This document shows positions 35,565 through 43,328 of a DNA stretch of 64,000 bases, piece after piece. The notes beneath the pieces are model-generated. The model saw nothing but the letters and a program-made list of their open reading frames with translations, was not told the origin of the DNA and made no database searches. Each line of letters opens with the position of its first letter. Within the stretch, counting starts at the first letter, position 1. Source of the stretch: Saprospiraceae bacterium (lineage in GTDB: Bacteria; Bacteroidota; Bacteroidia; Chitinophagales; Saprospiraceae). The DNA is taken from assembly GCA_025055285.1 (NCBI GenBank), contig JANWXM010000001.1:62001-126000 (forward strand). The letters run 5' to 3'. The position numbers were made by a program, and so were the translations under genes.

Positions 35565-37240
35565 CTATTGGGATGAAGGCGCCTCCCCTGGCTTTTTCTC
35601 GAGCAGGTACACTGCACCCGCCCGATTGCGAAACAACACCGGCAGTAGCTTCTCTGCTTCGCGCACCCGATCAGGTATGCGTGGCCAGTCTACACTGGCC
35701 TAGTAGGCCGATATTCCATTGCTAATTACATACATCGTGTCTGGGTGTCTGGAAGGAATGCCGAAGGACGGTTACTATATAATCTAAAAACACAGCCCTC
35801 GTTGAGTCATAACCCGTAAAAAAATCGCCCATGCGCTGATAAACAGCATCGGTTACGATAAAAGGGCGCCTCGATTGCTTGAATACAAACCCTGCGAGAG
35901 CCTTCTGACTTGGATAATCCGTAGAGCGGTTGTATTGAGCATTTTCAACAAAAACGCTTGCAAGACCCGCTACAACCATAACGTAACGCAGGCGAAACGC
36001 GCGCAAATACGGCCAGAAGACAATAGCCGTTATGAGAGGAAGGTAGAGGTACCAGGTGTTTTCGTAATTTTTTATTGTTGCCAAAAGGAGTTGTGCCACT
36101 AGAAAAAAAGCTACTGCTATGCGCCGCCAACCATTGGCTTGATCTAACACGCTCAAACCATGCGCAAGCACGACTGCACCTATTGGATAGATAAACATGT
36201 AATGGCGACCATCGTCGCAGAGCGGTATATAACTCGTGTAACTAATGCTCATGAAGTTTGCCAAAAGCAATAGTGCTAAATAGAGCTGAAGCCAGAATTT
36301 TGGACTTAACACCTCTTTAACACGCAATGCTCATTTCAGCCTGCCGATGTTTATCGCACAACGGCCAGAGTACGGCAAAACTCAGCGGTATCAAAACTAA
36401 GTTGCGCGAAAAATCAAACCAGAGCGTACAAGCGAGGCGGCGCACCAAAACCTCTACTGGTTGAAAATCGTAGAATCAGGCTCCAACAAATCGCTCGTGA
36501 AAAATAGCTCTAACTCGCGCTAAGGCGTCACCTTGCAACACATAAAATCCTCCAAAGTACAGCGCACTAAACACCAGCAAGCTCCCTAATACGACCGCCC
36601 AAAACCAACTCGCTCGCCCTTTTGAGAGGTCTACTATCAGCAACACTACGAAGACCAGGTAGAATATCAAAAAAGTCTCTTTAGCCAAAAAGCAAAGAAC
36701 TACGCCCAACACAAACATCCCAGCGGCTAACCAGGGTCTGGGCCTATCGGGCGAAGCCGCCCATCCAGTGATCATCAAGAGAAAACCTAATTCAACAGGA
36801 ATGTCAGGCATGGGCTTTTCTATGTACATTAGGTGATGAGGCATGACAGCGACGTATAGCAAAGCACAGAAAAAGGCCCCAAAAGGATAGGATCGAATTA
36901 GATTCGCTAGCGGGAGAAACACAATAAAAAGCACGCTAGTCGAACTGACAAAATTGCTGAAGTCATTAATTCCTAATAGGCCATACCACATTGCTAAGGG
37001 TACGACCACTGCCCAGCGATAGGCGTACAAATTCAAGTCGTGTTCGTACCGCCAATGCCACCAATCGGCTGCTAACCGAGTGTACTCTAACTCGTCGTAT
37101 CCGAAGTATCCGCCGTGAAAACAAGTGAAGTGTAGGCCAAGTAACCCCGCGCACCTCAGCAAAGGAAGACCAAGTACGCGCATCCAACAAGCTACTTCGC
37201 GAAAATGCAGCCCTGCAAAAGGGATCTTCCAAAATTGCAT
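35565..37240 (-). pseudogene. decayed polytopic membrane glycosyltransferase
   Basis: One membrane glycosyltransferase-like gene (GT39/ArnT type) is broken in at least four places. The N-terminal piece starts at the ATG at 37240 and contains FHGGYFGYDELEYTRLAADW, with the usual acidic motif after the first membrane segment, up to an in-frame TGA at 36478-36476. The same frame then continues (FYDFQPVEVLVRRLACTLW) to about 36330. A frameshift leads to a second membrane piece (SYIPLCDDGRHYMFIYPIGA) that ends at 35722. A further shift near 35750 leads to PSRHPDTMYVISNGISAY, a TAG at 35702-35700, and then VDWPRIPDRVREAEKLLPVL to the stop at 35567-35565. Every piece reads as coding sequence in order, which supports decay. 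A promoter element remains upstream. Confidence 0.8.
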
Positions 37241-37262
37241 GCTTTGCAATGGGCATTTTGCA

Positions 37263-37270
37263 CAAAAGTA
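37263..37270 (-). promoter_or_regulatory. TACTTTTG element upstream of the pseudogene
   Basis: On the minus strand TACTTTTG fits TAnnTTTG and lies 22 bases upstream of the ATG at 37240. It supports that start and suggests the decayed gene may still be transcribed. Confidence 0.4.
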
Positions 37271-37459
37271 GTAAGTGCATTCCTCGGTCCTGAAAACCGA
37301 TGAAAGCCCCTTTTGTGATGACGCGCGTTCGATGGGAGCTGTGTTACCTTCAGGCACTCGCTGAGAAGAGCCTTACACTCCAAACTTCATGCGAGTGAGG
37401 CGGCTCTGTGCTGCCGATGTGCAACGTCGCTCAAATAAGCAAAGGCTTTGGAAGGCTCG

Positions 37460-38761
37460 TTAACGCTGCCGGTAGCGCTCCTGAAAGCGCCGGTACAATT
37501 GCTTATGTTTATTGTCCAGGTTGATCTCGCGCCCTTGGATAAAAGCTGCAATTACTTGATGCGTGCGCATGTCGAGGGCATCGCCCTCACTGATGAATAA
37601 AGTGGCGTCTTTACCTACTTCCAAAGAGCCTATGCGGTCAGCTACGCCCAGAATAACGGCAGGCGTTAACGTAACAGCCTGAACAGCAGCCTCGTAGGGT
37701 AGTCCGTATCCCACGGCTTGACCTGCCTCAAAGGGTAAGTTTCGCTGCTGCCAGGCGGCCTCAGAAGCAATAGCAAACGGAATACCGGCAGCGTGCAAAA
37801 GCGCGGGCGTTTTATATGGCTGGTCGATGTCCTCATCTATACGGCTGGGCAGGCGGTGCGTTTGGGTTAGCACAACTGTCACCTGATGTTCGCGCAAGAA
37901 GTCAGTAATGAGCCAGGCATCGGCAGCACCTATAAGCACGGGGCGTACTTTCATTTGTTCAGCAAAGAGAATAGCCTCTTGCATTGAACGCGCATGATTG
38001 GCATGAATGTATAAGTTCTGCTTGCCCTCAAATACACTGCGCATTGCTTCAAAACGTGGATTGCGCACTGGCGGATTCGGATTTTGGCAATACGCCTTTG
38101 CCTCTTGAAAGAATTCACGTATTTCCCTGACTTTCTTATCGTAAGTATCTTCGGGCTGCGTCTCTGTAGGCATTGGCCCAAAGGCAAAGGTGCGACGTGA
38201 GCGCGGTGAAGGCCAGTTTAAATGGAGGCCATCCTCCAAGCGTAGGGCAGCGTCCTCCCAATTCCAGGCATCGAGTTGTACAACCGAAGAAGTTCCAGCA
38301 ATCGTACCGCCGCTGGGTACGACCTGTGCAATCAACACGCCGTTAGAGCGCACCGTTGGAAGGATATCCGAGTCAGTATTGTAAGCGATAATGCTTCGTG
38401 CATTTGGATTGTACTCACCAATTTCGCTGAAGTCCTGAGTAGCCCGCACTGCTTCCACTTCAACTAGGCCTAGGCGGCTATTCATAGCTACAAAACCAGG
38501 GTAGACATGTTTCCCCTTAGCGTCGAAAATGCGCGTATACTTTGTCAAATCGAGGCGGACGCTAGAAGCATCAGCCACCAGCGTAAGGCGTCCATTTTCA
38601 AAGGCAATAGCGCTATTAGCAATGGCCTGGCCATTACCCAAGTGGGCTGTAGCGCCTAAGATGAGAACACTACCGCGCTGCGGCGGTGCTGGTGTAGGTG
38701 GCTGAGTGGAGGCCGTTTGGCTGAACATGGACAGCAGCGCAAGGAGAATCAGGTAACGCAT
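37460..38761 (-). CDS. secreted amidohydrolase-like protein without HxH site
   Basis: Exported protein (433 aa) with a signal peptide (about 1-20, ending TASTQ) and an amidohydrolase superfamily fold: a small beta domain (KHVYPGF) and a barrel. The His-x-His metal motif that normally follows PGF is replaced by AMNSRLGL. The conserved stretch AYNTDSDILPTVRSNGVL, the SSVVQLDAWNWEDAALR segment and the C-terminal LEVGKDATLFI typical of the superfamily are present. This subfamily of Bacteroidota proteins generally lacks HxH, so the role may be non-hydrolytic or use another site. The frame extends to 38812, but the ATG at 38761 starts the signal peptide. The FAH-family gene lies upstream on the same strand. 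Confidence 0.8.
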   Translation of the reverse strand: MRYLILLALLSMFSQTASTQPPTPAPPQRGSVLILGATAHLGNGQAIANSAIAFENGRLTLVADASSVRLDLTKYTRIFDAKGKHVYPGFVAMNSRLGLVEVEAVRATQDFSEIGEYNPNARSIIAYNTDSDILPTVRSNGVLIAQVVPSGGTIAGTSSVVQLDAWNWEDAALRLEDGLHLNWPSPRSRRTFAFGPMPTETQPEDTYDKKVREIREFFQEAKAYCQNPNPPVRNPRFEAMRSVFEGKQNLYIHANHARSMQEAILFAEQMKVRPVLIGAADAWLITDFLREHQVTVVLTQTHRLPSRIDEDIDQPYKTPALLHAAGIPFAIASEAAWQQRNLPFEAGQAVGYGLPYEAAVQAVTLTPAVILGVADRIGSLEVGKDATLFISEGDALDMRTHQVIAAFIQGREINLDNKHKQLYRRFQERYRQR

Positions 38762-38819
38762 AGGCGTTGAGCAATATTTGGAGGAAAAATGAGCAGTTAG
38801 GAGTAAGGACAACGAGCAA

Positions 38820-39431
38820 CTACTTAATGGCGCAAGTTAGCATCAGACGCCCCTCGATGAAACCTTCCAATACGTCGCCAATTTGGACGGGTCCCACGCC
38901 TGAGGGTGTGCCTGTAAAGATGAGGTCATTCTTTTGCAGCGTGAAATAGCGCGAGAGGTACACAATAAGAGCATCGAAGGAGAAAATCAGATCGCGCGTA
39001 TGACCATCTTGTACCACTTGGCCATTTTTTCTAAGTTGGAAATGGATGTCCCGAGGATTAGGCAGTTCTTCCAAGGGTATCCAAGGGCTAATGGGCGCAG
39101 AATGGTCAAATGCTTTAGCAATTTCCCAGGGGTGACCTTTTTGCTTGAGTCGTTCCTGGAGGTCGCGGGCTGTAAAATCAATGCCGAAAGCTATGGCATC
39201 GTAGTAGCGATGGGCAAATTCGAGTTGGATGGAACGACCGTTCTTACATACGCGCAAAACAATTTCGCCTTCGTAATGAAGGTCTTGAGTGAAGTCAGGG
39301 TAGTAAAACGGTTTGTTGTTGACCACAAGAGCCGTGGTTGGCTTCATGAAGACAATGGGCTCAGTGGGTATAGGGTTGTTCAGCTCCTTTGCGTGGTCGG
39401 CGTAATTTCGCCCAATGCAAAAAATTTTCAT
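38820..39431 (-). CDS. fumarylacetoacetate hydrolase family protein
   Basis: Cytoplasmic FAH-superfamily protein (203 aa), a family that includes acylpyruvate hydrolases, oxaloacetate decarboxylases and related enzymes. N-terminal KIFCIGRNYADHAKEL, the metal-binding YEGEIVLRV, FGIDFTARDLQ and LIFTGTPSGVGPV are conserved. The size is that of the single-domain YcgM/FAHD1 type. No pathway genes flank it, so the substrate is open. The amidohydrolase gene follows 58 bases downstream. Confidence 0.9.
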   Translation of the reverse strand: MKIFCIGRNYADHAKELNNPIPTEPIVFMKPTTALVVNNKPFYYPDFTQDLHYEGEIVLRVCKNGRSIQLEFAHRYYDAIAFGIDFTARDLQERLKQKGHPWEIAKAFDHSAPISPWIPLEELPNPRDIHFQLRKNGQVVQDGHTRDLIFSFDALIVYLSRYFTLQKNDLIFTGTPSGVGPVQIGDVLEGFIEGRLMLTCAIK

Positions 39432-39516
39432 GCAGCGAAAATAGAAAGCGGTTGACCTAAAGGGTTATGCTGCTCGACAGAGCTTGCTTTTTGGGCGTTA
39501 TTTCGCCTGCAAATGC

Positions 39517-39990
39517 CTACTTGTAGGCTTTTTTCAAGCGTTCGAGTTCGCGTTTCTCCTCGCGTTGTTTGAGGGCTTCTCGCTTATCATGGGCCTTCTT
39601 ACCTATTGCTAGGGCAATATGGACTTTGGCCAAGCCTCGTTCATTGAAGGCAATTTTCACAGGGATGATGGTAAAGCCCTTTTCGCGGACGCGGCGTTCC
39701 AGTTTGCGCAGTTCACTTTTGCGCAGCAGAAGTTTACGCAAACGGCGCGGGTCGTGATTGCGGTCGCTGCCGAAGTCGTATTCTGCGATGTGAAGGTTGC
39801 GTATCCAGAGTTCTCCGTTCTCAAACAGGCAATAGGCATCGGTTAGGTTAGCATTGCCGGCGCGTAGGCTCTTTACTTCGGTGCCCGTCAGTGCAATGCC
39901 AGCCACATACTCTTGGACAAAGTGATACTCATACGTTGCTCGTCGGTTGACGATTTCGGGCGGAGCTGATTTAGCGCTTTTTTTGGCCAT
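39517..39990 (-). CDS. smpB: SsrA-binding protein SmpB
   Basis: Binds tmRNA and takes part in rescue of stalled ribosomes (157 aa). Family hallmarks: NRRATYEYHFVQEYVAGIAL, GTEVKSLRAGNANLTDAYC, HIAEYDFGSDRNHDPRRLRKLLL and the C-terminal basic helix KKAHDKREALKQREEKREL. It is ten bases downstream of trpS on the same strand. The tmRNA gene itself is not in the window. Confidence 0.97.
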   Translation of the reverse strand: MAKKSAKSAPPEIVNRRATYEYHFVQEYVAGIALTGTEVKSLRAGNANLTDAYCLFENGELWIRNLHIAEYDFGSDRNHDPRRLRKLLLRKSELRKLERRVREKGFTIIPVKIAFNERGLAKVHIALAIGKKAHDKREALKQREEKRELERLKKAYK

Positions 39991-40000
39991 GGCGCATGCG

Positions 40001-41005
40001 TCAGGCTTTGAGCGAAGTCAGGCCGACAATTTCGCGCACCTCGCGAAGGGTTTTTCGCGCGAACTCTCGAATGACGGCGCTGCTAGCCTCAAGCTGGGCT
40101 TTTACCTTTTTCTTTTCAGCTTCCAGATGCTGAAGTCGTTCGCGCAGAGCAGTAGTAAGCGCCGCCAGAGCGTCGGCTACGGTCTCTTTGAGCTGACTGT
40201 AGCGCAGCTTACCTGCGTGATAATCAGCCATAAGGACATTGTAGGCGTCTATCTGGCCGCAAGCGCGCAAAATTTCGAAGAGATTGGCTACTCCCGGGCT
40301 CATTTGTCCCGGTGGGGCGTCGCCCGTATCAGTTACTGCTGAGCGAATTTGCTTGCGAATGTGTGCCTCCTCTCCGAAGAGGTTGATGTAATGCTTCTCG
40401 CCCAGGCTTTTACTCATTTTGCGCGCAGGGTCGGCGGGCGAAAGGATCTTAGGTGTTTCAGTGAACAAAGGCTCTGGCAAGGGGAAGTAGTCGCGACCGT
40501 ATTGGTGGTTGAATCGTTGGGCGATGTTGCGCGAGAGTTCTAGGTGTTGCTCCTGGTCCTTGCCTACAGGTACATAATGCGCGTGATAAATAAGGATGTC
40601 AGCGGCTTGTAAGATAGGGTAGGTGAACAGGCCGGCACTGATGAGAACATCTTTGTCTTTTTCTTTTAGTTGTTCGGCCTTATCCTTGAATTGAGTCATG
40701 CGGGTTAGTTCGCCGTAGGAGGCCACGCAACTCAGTATCCAGGCCAATTCCGCGTGTTCTGGTACCAGGCTTTGAATAAACAGATTTTCTGGTTTAATAC
40801 CACAGGCTAACAACTGGAAGGCCATCTTCCACGTATTTTCTCTCAGCTTCGCTGGCTCATAAGGTATAGTCATCGAGTGGTAATCCACCACGCAGAAGTA
40901 ACACCGGTACGTCTCTTGGAGCCTGACCCAATTCTGAACAGCGCCGAAATAGTTGCCAATGTGCAGATCTCCCGTAGGCTGGATGCCAGACATGACGGTC
41001 TTCAT
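40001..41005 (-). CDS. trpS: tryptophanyl-tRNA synthetase
   Basis: Class I aminoacyl-tRNA synthetase charging tRNA-Trp (334 aa, normal length). The HIGH-type motif is DLHIGNYFG (residues 13-21), and KMSKS is at 196-200 in ARKMSKSLGEKHY. The N-terminus MSGIQPTGDLHIGN is typical of bacterial TrpRS. It follows ridA by 14 bases and precedes smpB by ten, an apparent operon. Confidence 0.97.
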   Translation of the reverse strand: MKTVMSGIQPTGDLHIGNYFGAVQNWVRLQETYRCYFCVVDYHSMTIPYEPAKLRENTWKMAFQLLACGIKPENLFIQSLVPEHAELAWILSCVASYGELTRMTQFKDKAEQLKEKDKDVLISAGLFTYPILQAADILIYHAHYVPVGKDQEQHLELSRNIAQRFNHQYGRDYFPLPEPLFTETPKILSPADPARKMSKSLGEKHYINLFGEEAHIRKQIRSAVTDTGDAPPGQMSPGVANLFEILRACGQIDAYNVLMADYHAGKLRYSQLKETVADALAALTTALRERLQHLEAEKKKVKAQLEASSAVIREFARKTLREVREIVGLTSLKA

Positions 41006-41019
41006 GGCAAAATATTAAT

Positions 41020-41400
41020 TTACACAAAGGCGATTACGGAAATTTCAACATTGACAAAGCGAGGAAGCTCTGCCACTTGCACCAATTCTCGCGCTGGGGC
41101 CACTTCAGGCGGAAAATACTCGCCGTACACGGTATTGATGCGGCTAAACTGGTTAATATCCTTTACAAAAACCGTAGCTTTAAGCACCTTTTGCATACTT
41201 GAACCGGCGGCTTCCAGAATAGCCTTTACGTTGCGCAAGACCTGGTGAGTTTCAGCCTCTATACTGTCCAGTACTAGGTCTCCACGCTGTGGATCAAGGG
41301 CGATCTGACCCGAGACGAAAAGCAAGTCGCCCCATCGCACTGCTTGGTTGTACGGACCAATCGGTGCTGGAGCGCCAGATGTGTTAATGATTTGCTTCAT
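41020..41400 (-). CDS. ridA: RidA-family enamine/imine deaminase
   Basis: Small trimeric enzyme (126 aa) that hydrolyses reactive enamine/imine intermediates from PLP enzymes such as threonine dehydratase. Conserved parts: GAPAPIGPYNQAVRWGDLLF near the N-terminus, VSGQIALDP, and the Arg in PPEVAPARELVQVAELP that binds the substrate carboxylate, then VNVEISVIAFV. A threonine dehydratase occurs at 24548-25510, but the genes are not linked. Confidence 0.92.
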   Translation of the reverse strand: MKQIINTSGAPAPIGPYNQAVRWGDLLFVSGQIALDPQRGDLVLDSIEAETHQVLRNVKAILEAAGSSMQKVLKATVFVKDINQFSRINTVYGEYFPPEVAPARELVQVAELPRFVNVEISVIAFV

Positions 41401-41479
41401 GATTGCTTTCAGCAGAGAAGCTTTAGACCTCTTTTTCTGCTAAATTTTACTTTCAGCGTCGAAATGCCTATCGGACGAA

Positions 41480-41487
41480 CAAAGTTA
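41480..41487 (-). promoter_or_regulatory. TAACTTTG element upstream of ridA
   Basis: On the minus strand TAACTTTG lies about 80 bases upstream of the ridA start, at the 3' end of rpmF. No -33 TTG is at the normal distance. Confidence 0.3.
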
Positions 41488-41694
41488 TGTTTGCTCCGCG
41501 CCCCCTTCTTTTTCGCTGTAGTCTATGAGTAAATGGCCGCGGTAATAAAGGTTGCCGTCTACGAAATAAGCGTGATGACGCAAGTGAATCTCCCCTGTCG
41601 TTGAGCACTTTGACAGAGTGGGCAATGGCGCTTTATAGTGAGTGCGGCGTGCGCGCTTACGGCGTTTGGAGTGCCGCCATTTTGGATTGGGCAT
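41485..41694 (-). CDS. rpmF: 50S ribosomal protein L32
   Basis: 69-aa ribosomal protein. The N-terminus MPNPKWRHSKRRKRARRTHYK is basic and typical of L32. In place of the two CxxC zinc pairs it has LSKCSTTGEIHLRHHAYF and NLYYRGHLL, the zinc-free form common in Bacteroidota. It directly follows yceD (35-base spacer), the usual yceD-rpmF pairing. Confidence 0.95.
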   Translation of the reverse strand: MPNPKWRHSKRRKRARRTHYKAPLPTLSKCSTTGEIHLRHHAYFVDGNLYYRGHLLIDYSEKEGGAEQT

Positions 41695-41729
41695 ATGTAG
41701 TTCTGTTTAATTTGATAAATAATATTTTT

Positions 41730-42248
41730 TCACTGTAAATTTCTCAAGGATTCCCAAATAGGATTAGGCTGTTCGTTCGGCGTAAGCGTTTCTAAAATGC
41801 GGAGCACTTCTTGATTGCAGGGCTGCGGCGTCTCGCGCTGACAGTCGTACGTATTTGTCATAGGCAGAGCCAGTGTAGCAAACTCATACAGATAGGGTGC
41901 CAAGCAGAAATCCGATACGTCGCGCGAGATAAAGACCACCTCATCGTCGTTTTCGTTAGCTTCCGCTTCGCCGTACTTGAGGATAAGCTGACGCGATTCC
42001 TCGTTAAGAGGAAGCTGAATGGCAGCATTGCAACGGTCGCAAATCGTATTGGTATACCCCGACACGTAAAAGTCGAGAATAATTAAACTTGGGCGCTTGT
42101 CTACGTAAACGACGACCTGCACTTCTCCCTGGCGAATGAGCGAGCTTTCAAAATGAGCAAAAAAAGCCTCCCCTAGCACGTAGCGATACTCGTGCAAACC
42201 CATCTTGAGTCCCTGAAGAGGAAGGCTATATGCAGAAAAAAAGTCCAT
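41730..42248 (-). CDS. yceD: YceD/DUF177 protein
   Basis: DUF177 protein (172 aa) encoded next to L32 in many bacteria and associated with 23S rRNA processing or ribosome assembly. The family core includes the pair of Cys and nearby acidic residues in YTNTICDRCNAAIQLPL and SDFCLAPYLYEFATLALPM. A consensus promoter lies upstream, so yceD-rpmF form a transcription unit with possible read-through to ridA. Confidence 0.88.
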   Translation of the reverse strand: MDFFSAYSLPLQGLKMGLHEYRYVLGEAFFAHFESSLIRQGEVQVVVYVDKRPSLIILDFYVSGYTNTICDRCNAAIQLPLNEESRQLILKYGEAEANENDDEVVFISRDVSDFCLAPYLYEFATLALPMTNTYDCQRETPQPCNQEVLRILETLTPNEQPNPIWESLRNLQ

Positions 42249-42272
42249 CTAGGCGTGTCGAAAACAGGGGTG

Positions 42273-42303
42273 CAAAGGTAGCTGGTCGCAAAAAAACCGC
42301 CAA
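42273..42303 (-). promoter_or_regulatory. promoter TTG-N20-TACCTTTG for yceD-rpmF
   Basis: On the minus strand TTG (42303-42301), a 20-base spacer and TACCTTTG (42280-42273) match the Bacteroidota consensus. The yceD start is 24 bases downstream. Confidence 0.65.
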
Positions 42304-42369
42304 AGATTTTTTTAAAAAGATAAAGGCATTGGCGCTTTTGCCGAATGAATTTCGCCCTCTTTTAGTTTT

Positions 42370-42837
42370 TTAGGCTTTTGATGACGCTGGAGGCAAGTCA
42401 TCTGGCGGCGTAAGTGGTTCAATACTTGGGCTTTCTGAATTTGTAACAGACGGCGCAGAACGACTCTCGATTTCCTCAAATTCAATGTATTCTCCTTCTT
42501 CAGTACGCCAGCGCTGCGTCATTAGCGGCGTAGTCTGTTCCATGTTTCTATAGCCCAAAGCACGCAAAAACAAGTAAGTAGCTGTGACGGGATAAAACAC
42601 TACTGCGAGCACCATCGTAATCAAACCTAAGAGTGGACGCTCTAACAGCAGAGCCCAAAATTCCCGAAGAGTGTCCCAAACGGCGCGCCAATTGAGCACA
42701 ATAGCCGCTATGAGTAAGATGGGCGATGCAACGTAGAGCAGGTAAAGAAGGGCTCGAATGAGATAAAAGAGAAGCACCACTACAATAGCTCCTATTAGGA
42801 AGCATCCCCATCCGCCGCCGTATCGAACGTGAACCAT
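42370..42837 (-). CDS. small membrane protein, function unknown
   Basis: 155-aa protein I do not recognise. It opens MVHVRYGGGWGCF, has hydrophobic segments at about 10-28, 34-52 and 68-95, and ends in an acidic, Pro/Ser-rich cytoplasmic or periplasmic tail (IEFEEIESRSAPS onward). The frame reaches back to a TTG at 42969, but the ATG at 42837 is preferred because TACTTTTG lies 20 bases upstream and the earlier part looks non-coding. It precedes yceD by 121 bases and may be independent. Confidence 0.6.
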   Translation of the reverse strand: MVHVRYGGGWGCFLIGAIVVVLLFYLIRALLYLLYVASPILLIAAIVLNWRAVWDTLREFWALLLERPLLGLITMVLAVVFYPVTATYLFLRALGYRNMEQTTPLMTQRWRTEEGEYIEFEEIESRSAPSVTNSESPSIEPLTPPDDLPPASSKA

Positions 42838-43328
42838 AATGTAGTTGACAAGTGCACAAAAGTAAACTAAAATTGAGTTGAACGAGGAAAAATTTTGAGG
42901 TTTGATGTACCTGCTCAAATCTCCGGTGAAAAAGGTTTGTTCTTCTCTTCGTTGATTAAGAGGTGGCAAAGGAATACTTTCGCTTGCGCACTGGAAGGCA
43001 GCAAACGCGCTTCTGCTAAAAAGACTTGACGCTACTGTGCTGGGTGTATGCCTTGCTCTCCTCGATTCGAGTCATCACTTAATCCACCAAGGCACTGCCG
43101 TAATAACTTGCTGAAGAAAAGCCAAAAGCAGACTTTCACAGCATCTCCTCTGAATTTTGCCCGAAAGAAGGCCATATATGATCCTTTTTTTTTCGAAATT
43201 TGCATCAAACGGTATGTTCCTTGCCAAGGCTTTTCAATCGAGGCGTTCAAAAAATTTGAACCTCTGCAGCCGAAAAGGGTTCTATAACAACCCTGCAAAA
43301 AGGCTTTAAACAACGTCGCCAAGTCGTC
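42838..43328. promoter_or_regulatory. gene-free divergent region, 491 bases
   Basis: Holds no gene I can support. TACTTTTG on the minus strand at 42857-42864 is a likely promoter element for the membrane protein at 42370-42837. A palindrome GTTCAAA-aaa-TTTGAAC lies at 43245-43261, 67 bases before the sorting-domain gene. Short ORFs on both strands here have no coding character. Confidence 0.5.
43245..43261. promoter_or_regulatory. 17-bp palindrome, operator-like
   Basis: GTTCAAA and TTTGAAC are perfect inverted repeats with a three-A spacer, centred about 75 bases upstream of the gene at 43329. The size and symmetry are like a binding site for a dimeric regulator; no regulator gene is adjacent. 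Confidence 0.35.

Noticed and set aside
35537-35725. Plus-strand ORF of 62 codons starting with GTG after the aspartyl protease
   Set aside because: The minus strand of this stretch reads as the C-terminal end of the decayed glycosyltransferase; the plus-strand ORF has no recognisable features.
43060-43092. tRNA-like TTCGAGTC and CCACCA pieces
   Set aside because: No acceptor, D or anticodon stems can be formed around them, so it is not a tRNA.
43032-43322. Short ORFs on both strands in the gap before 43329
   Set aside because: They overlap each other, lack promoters or similarity and have low-complexity translations.
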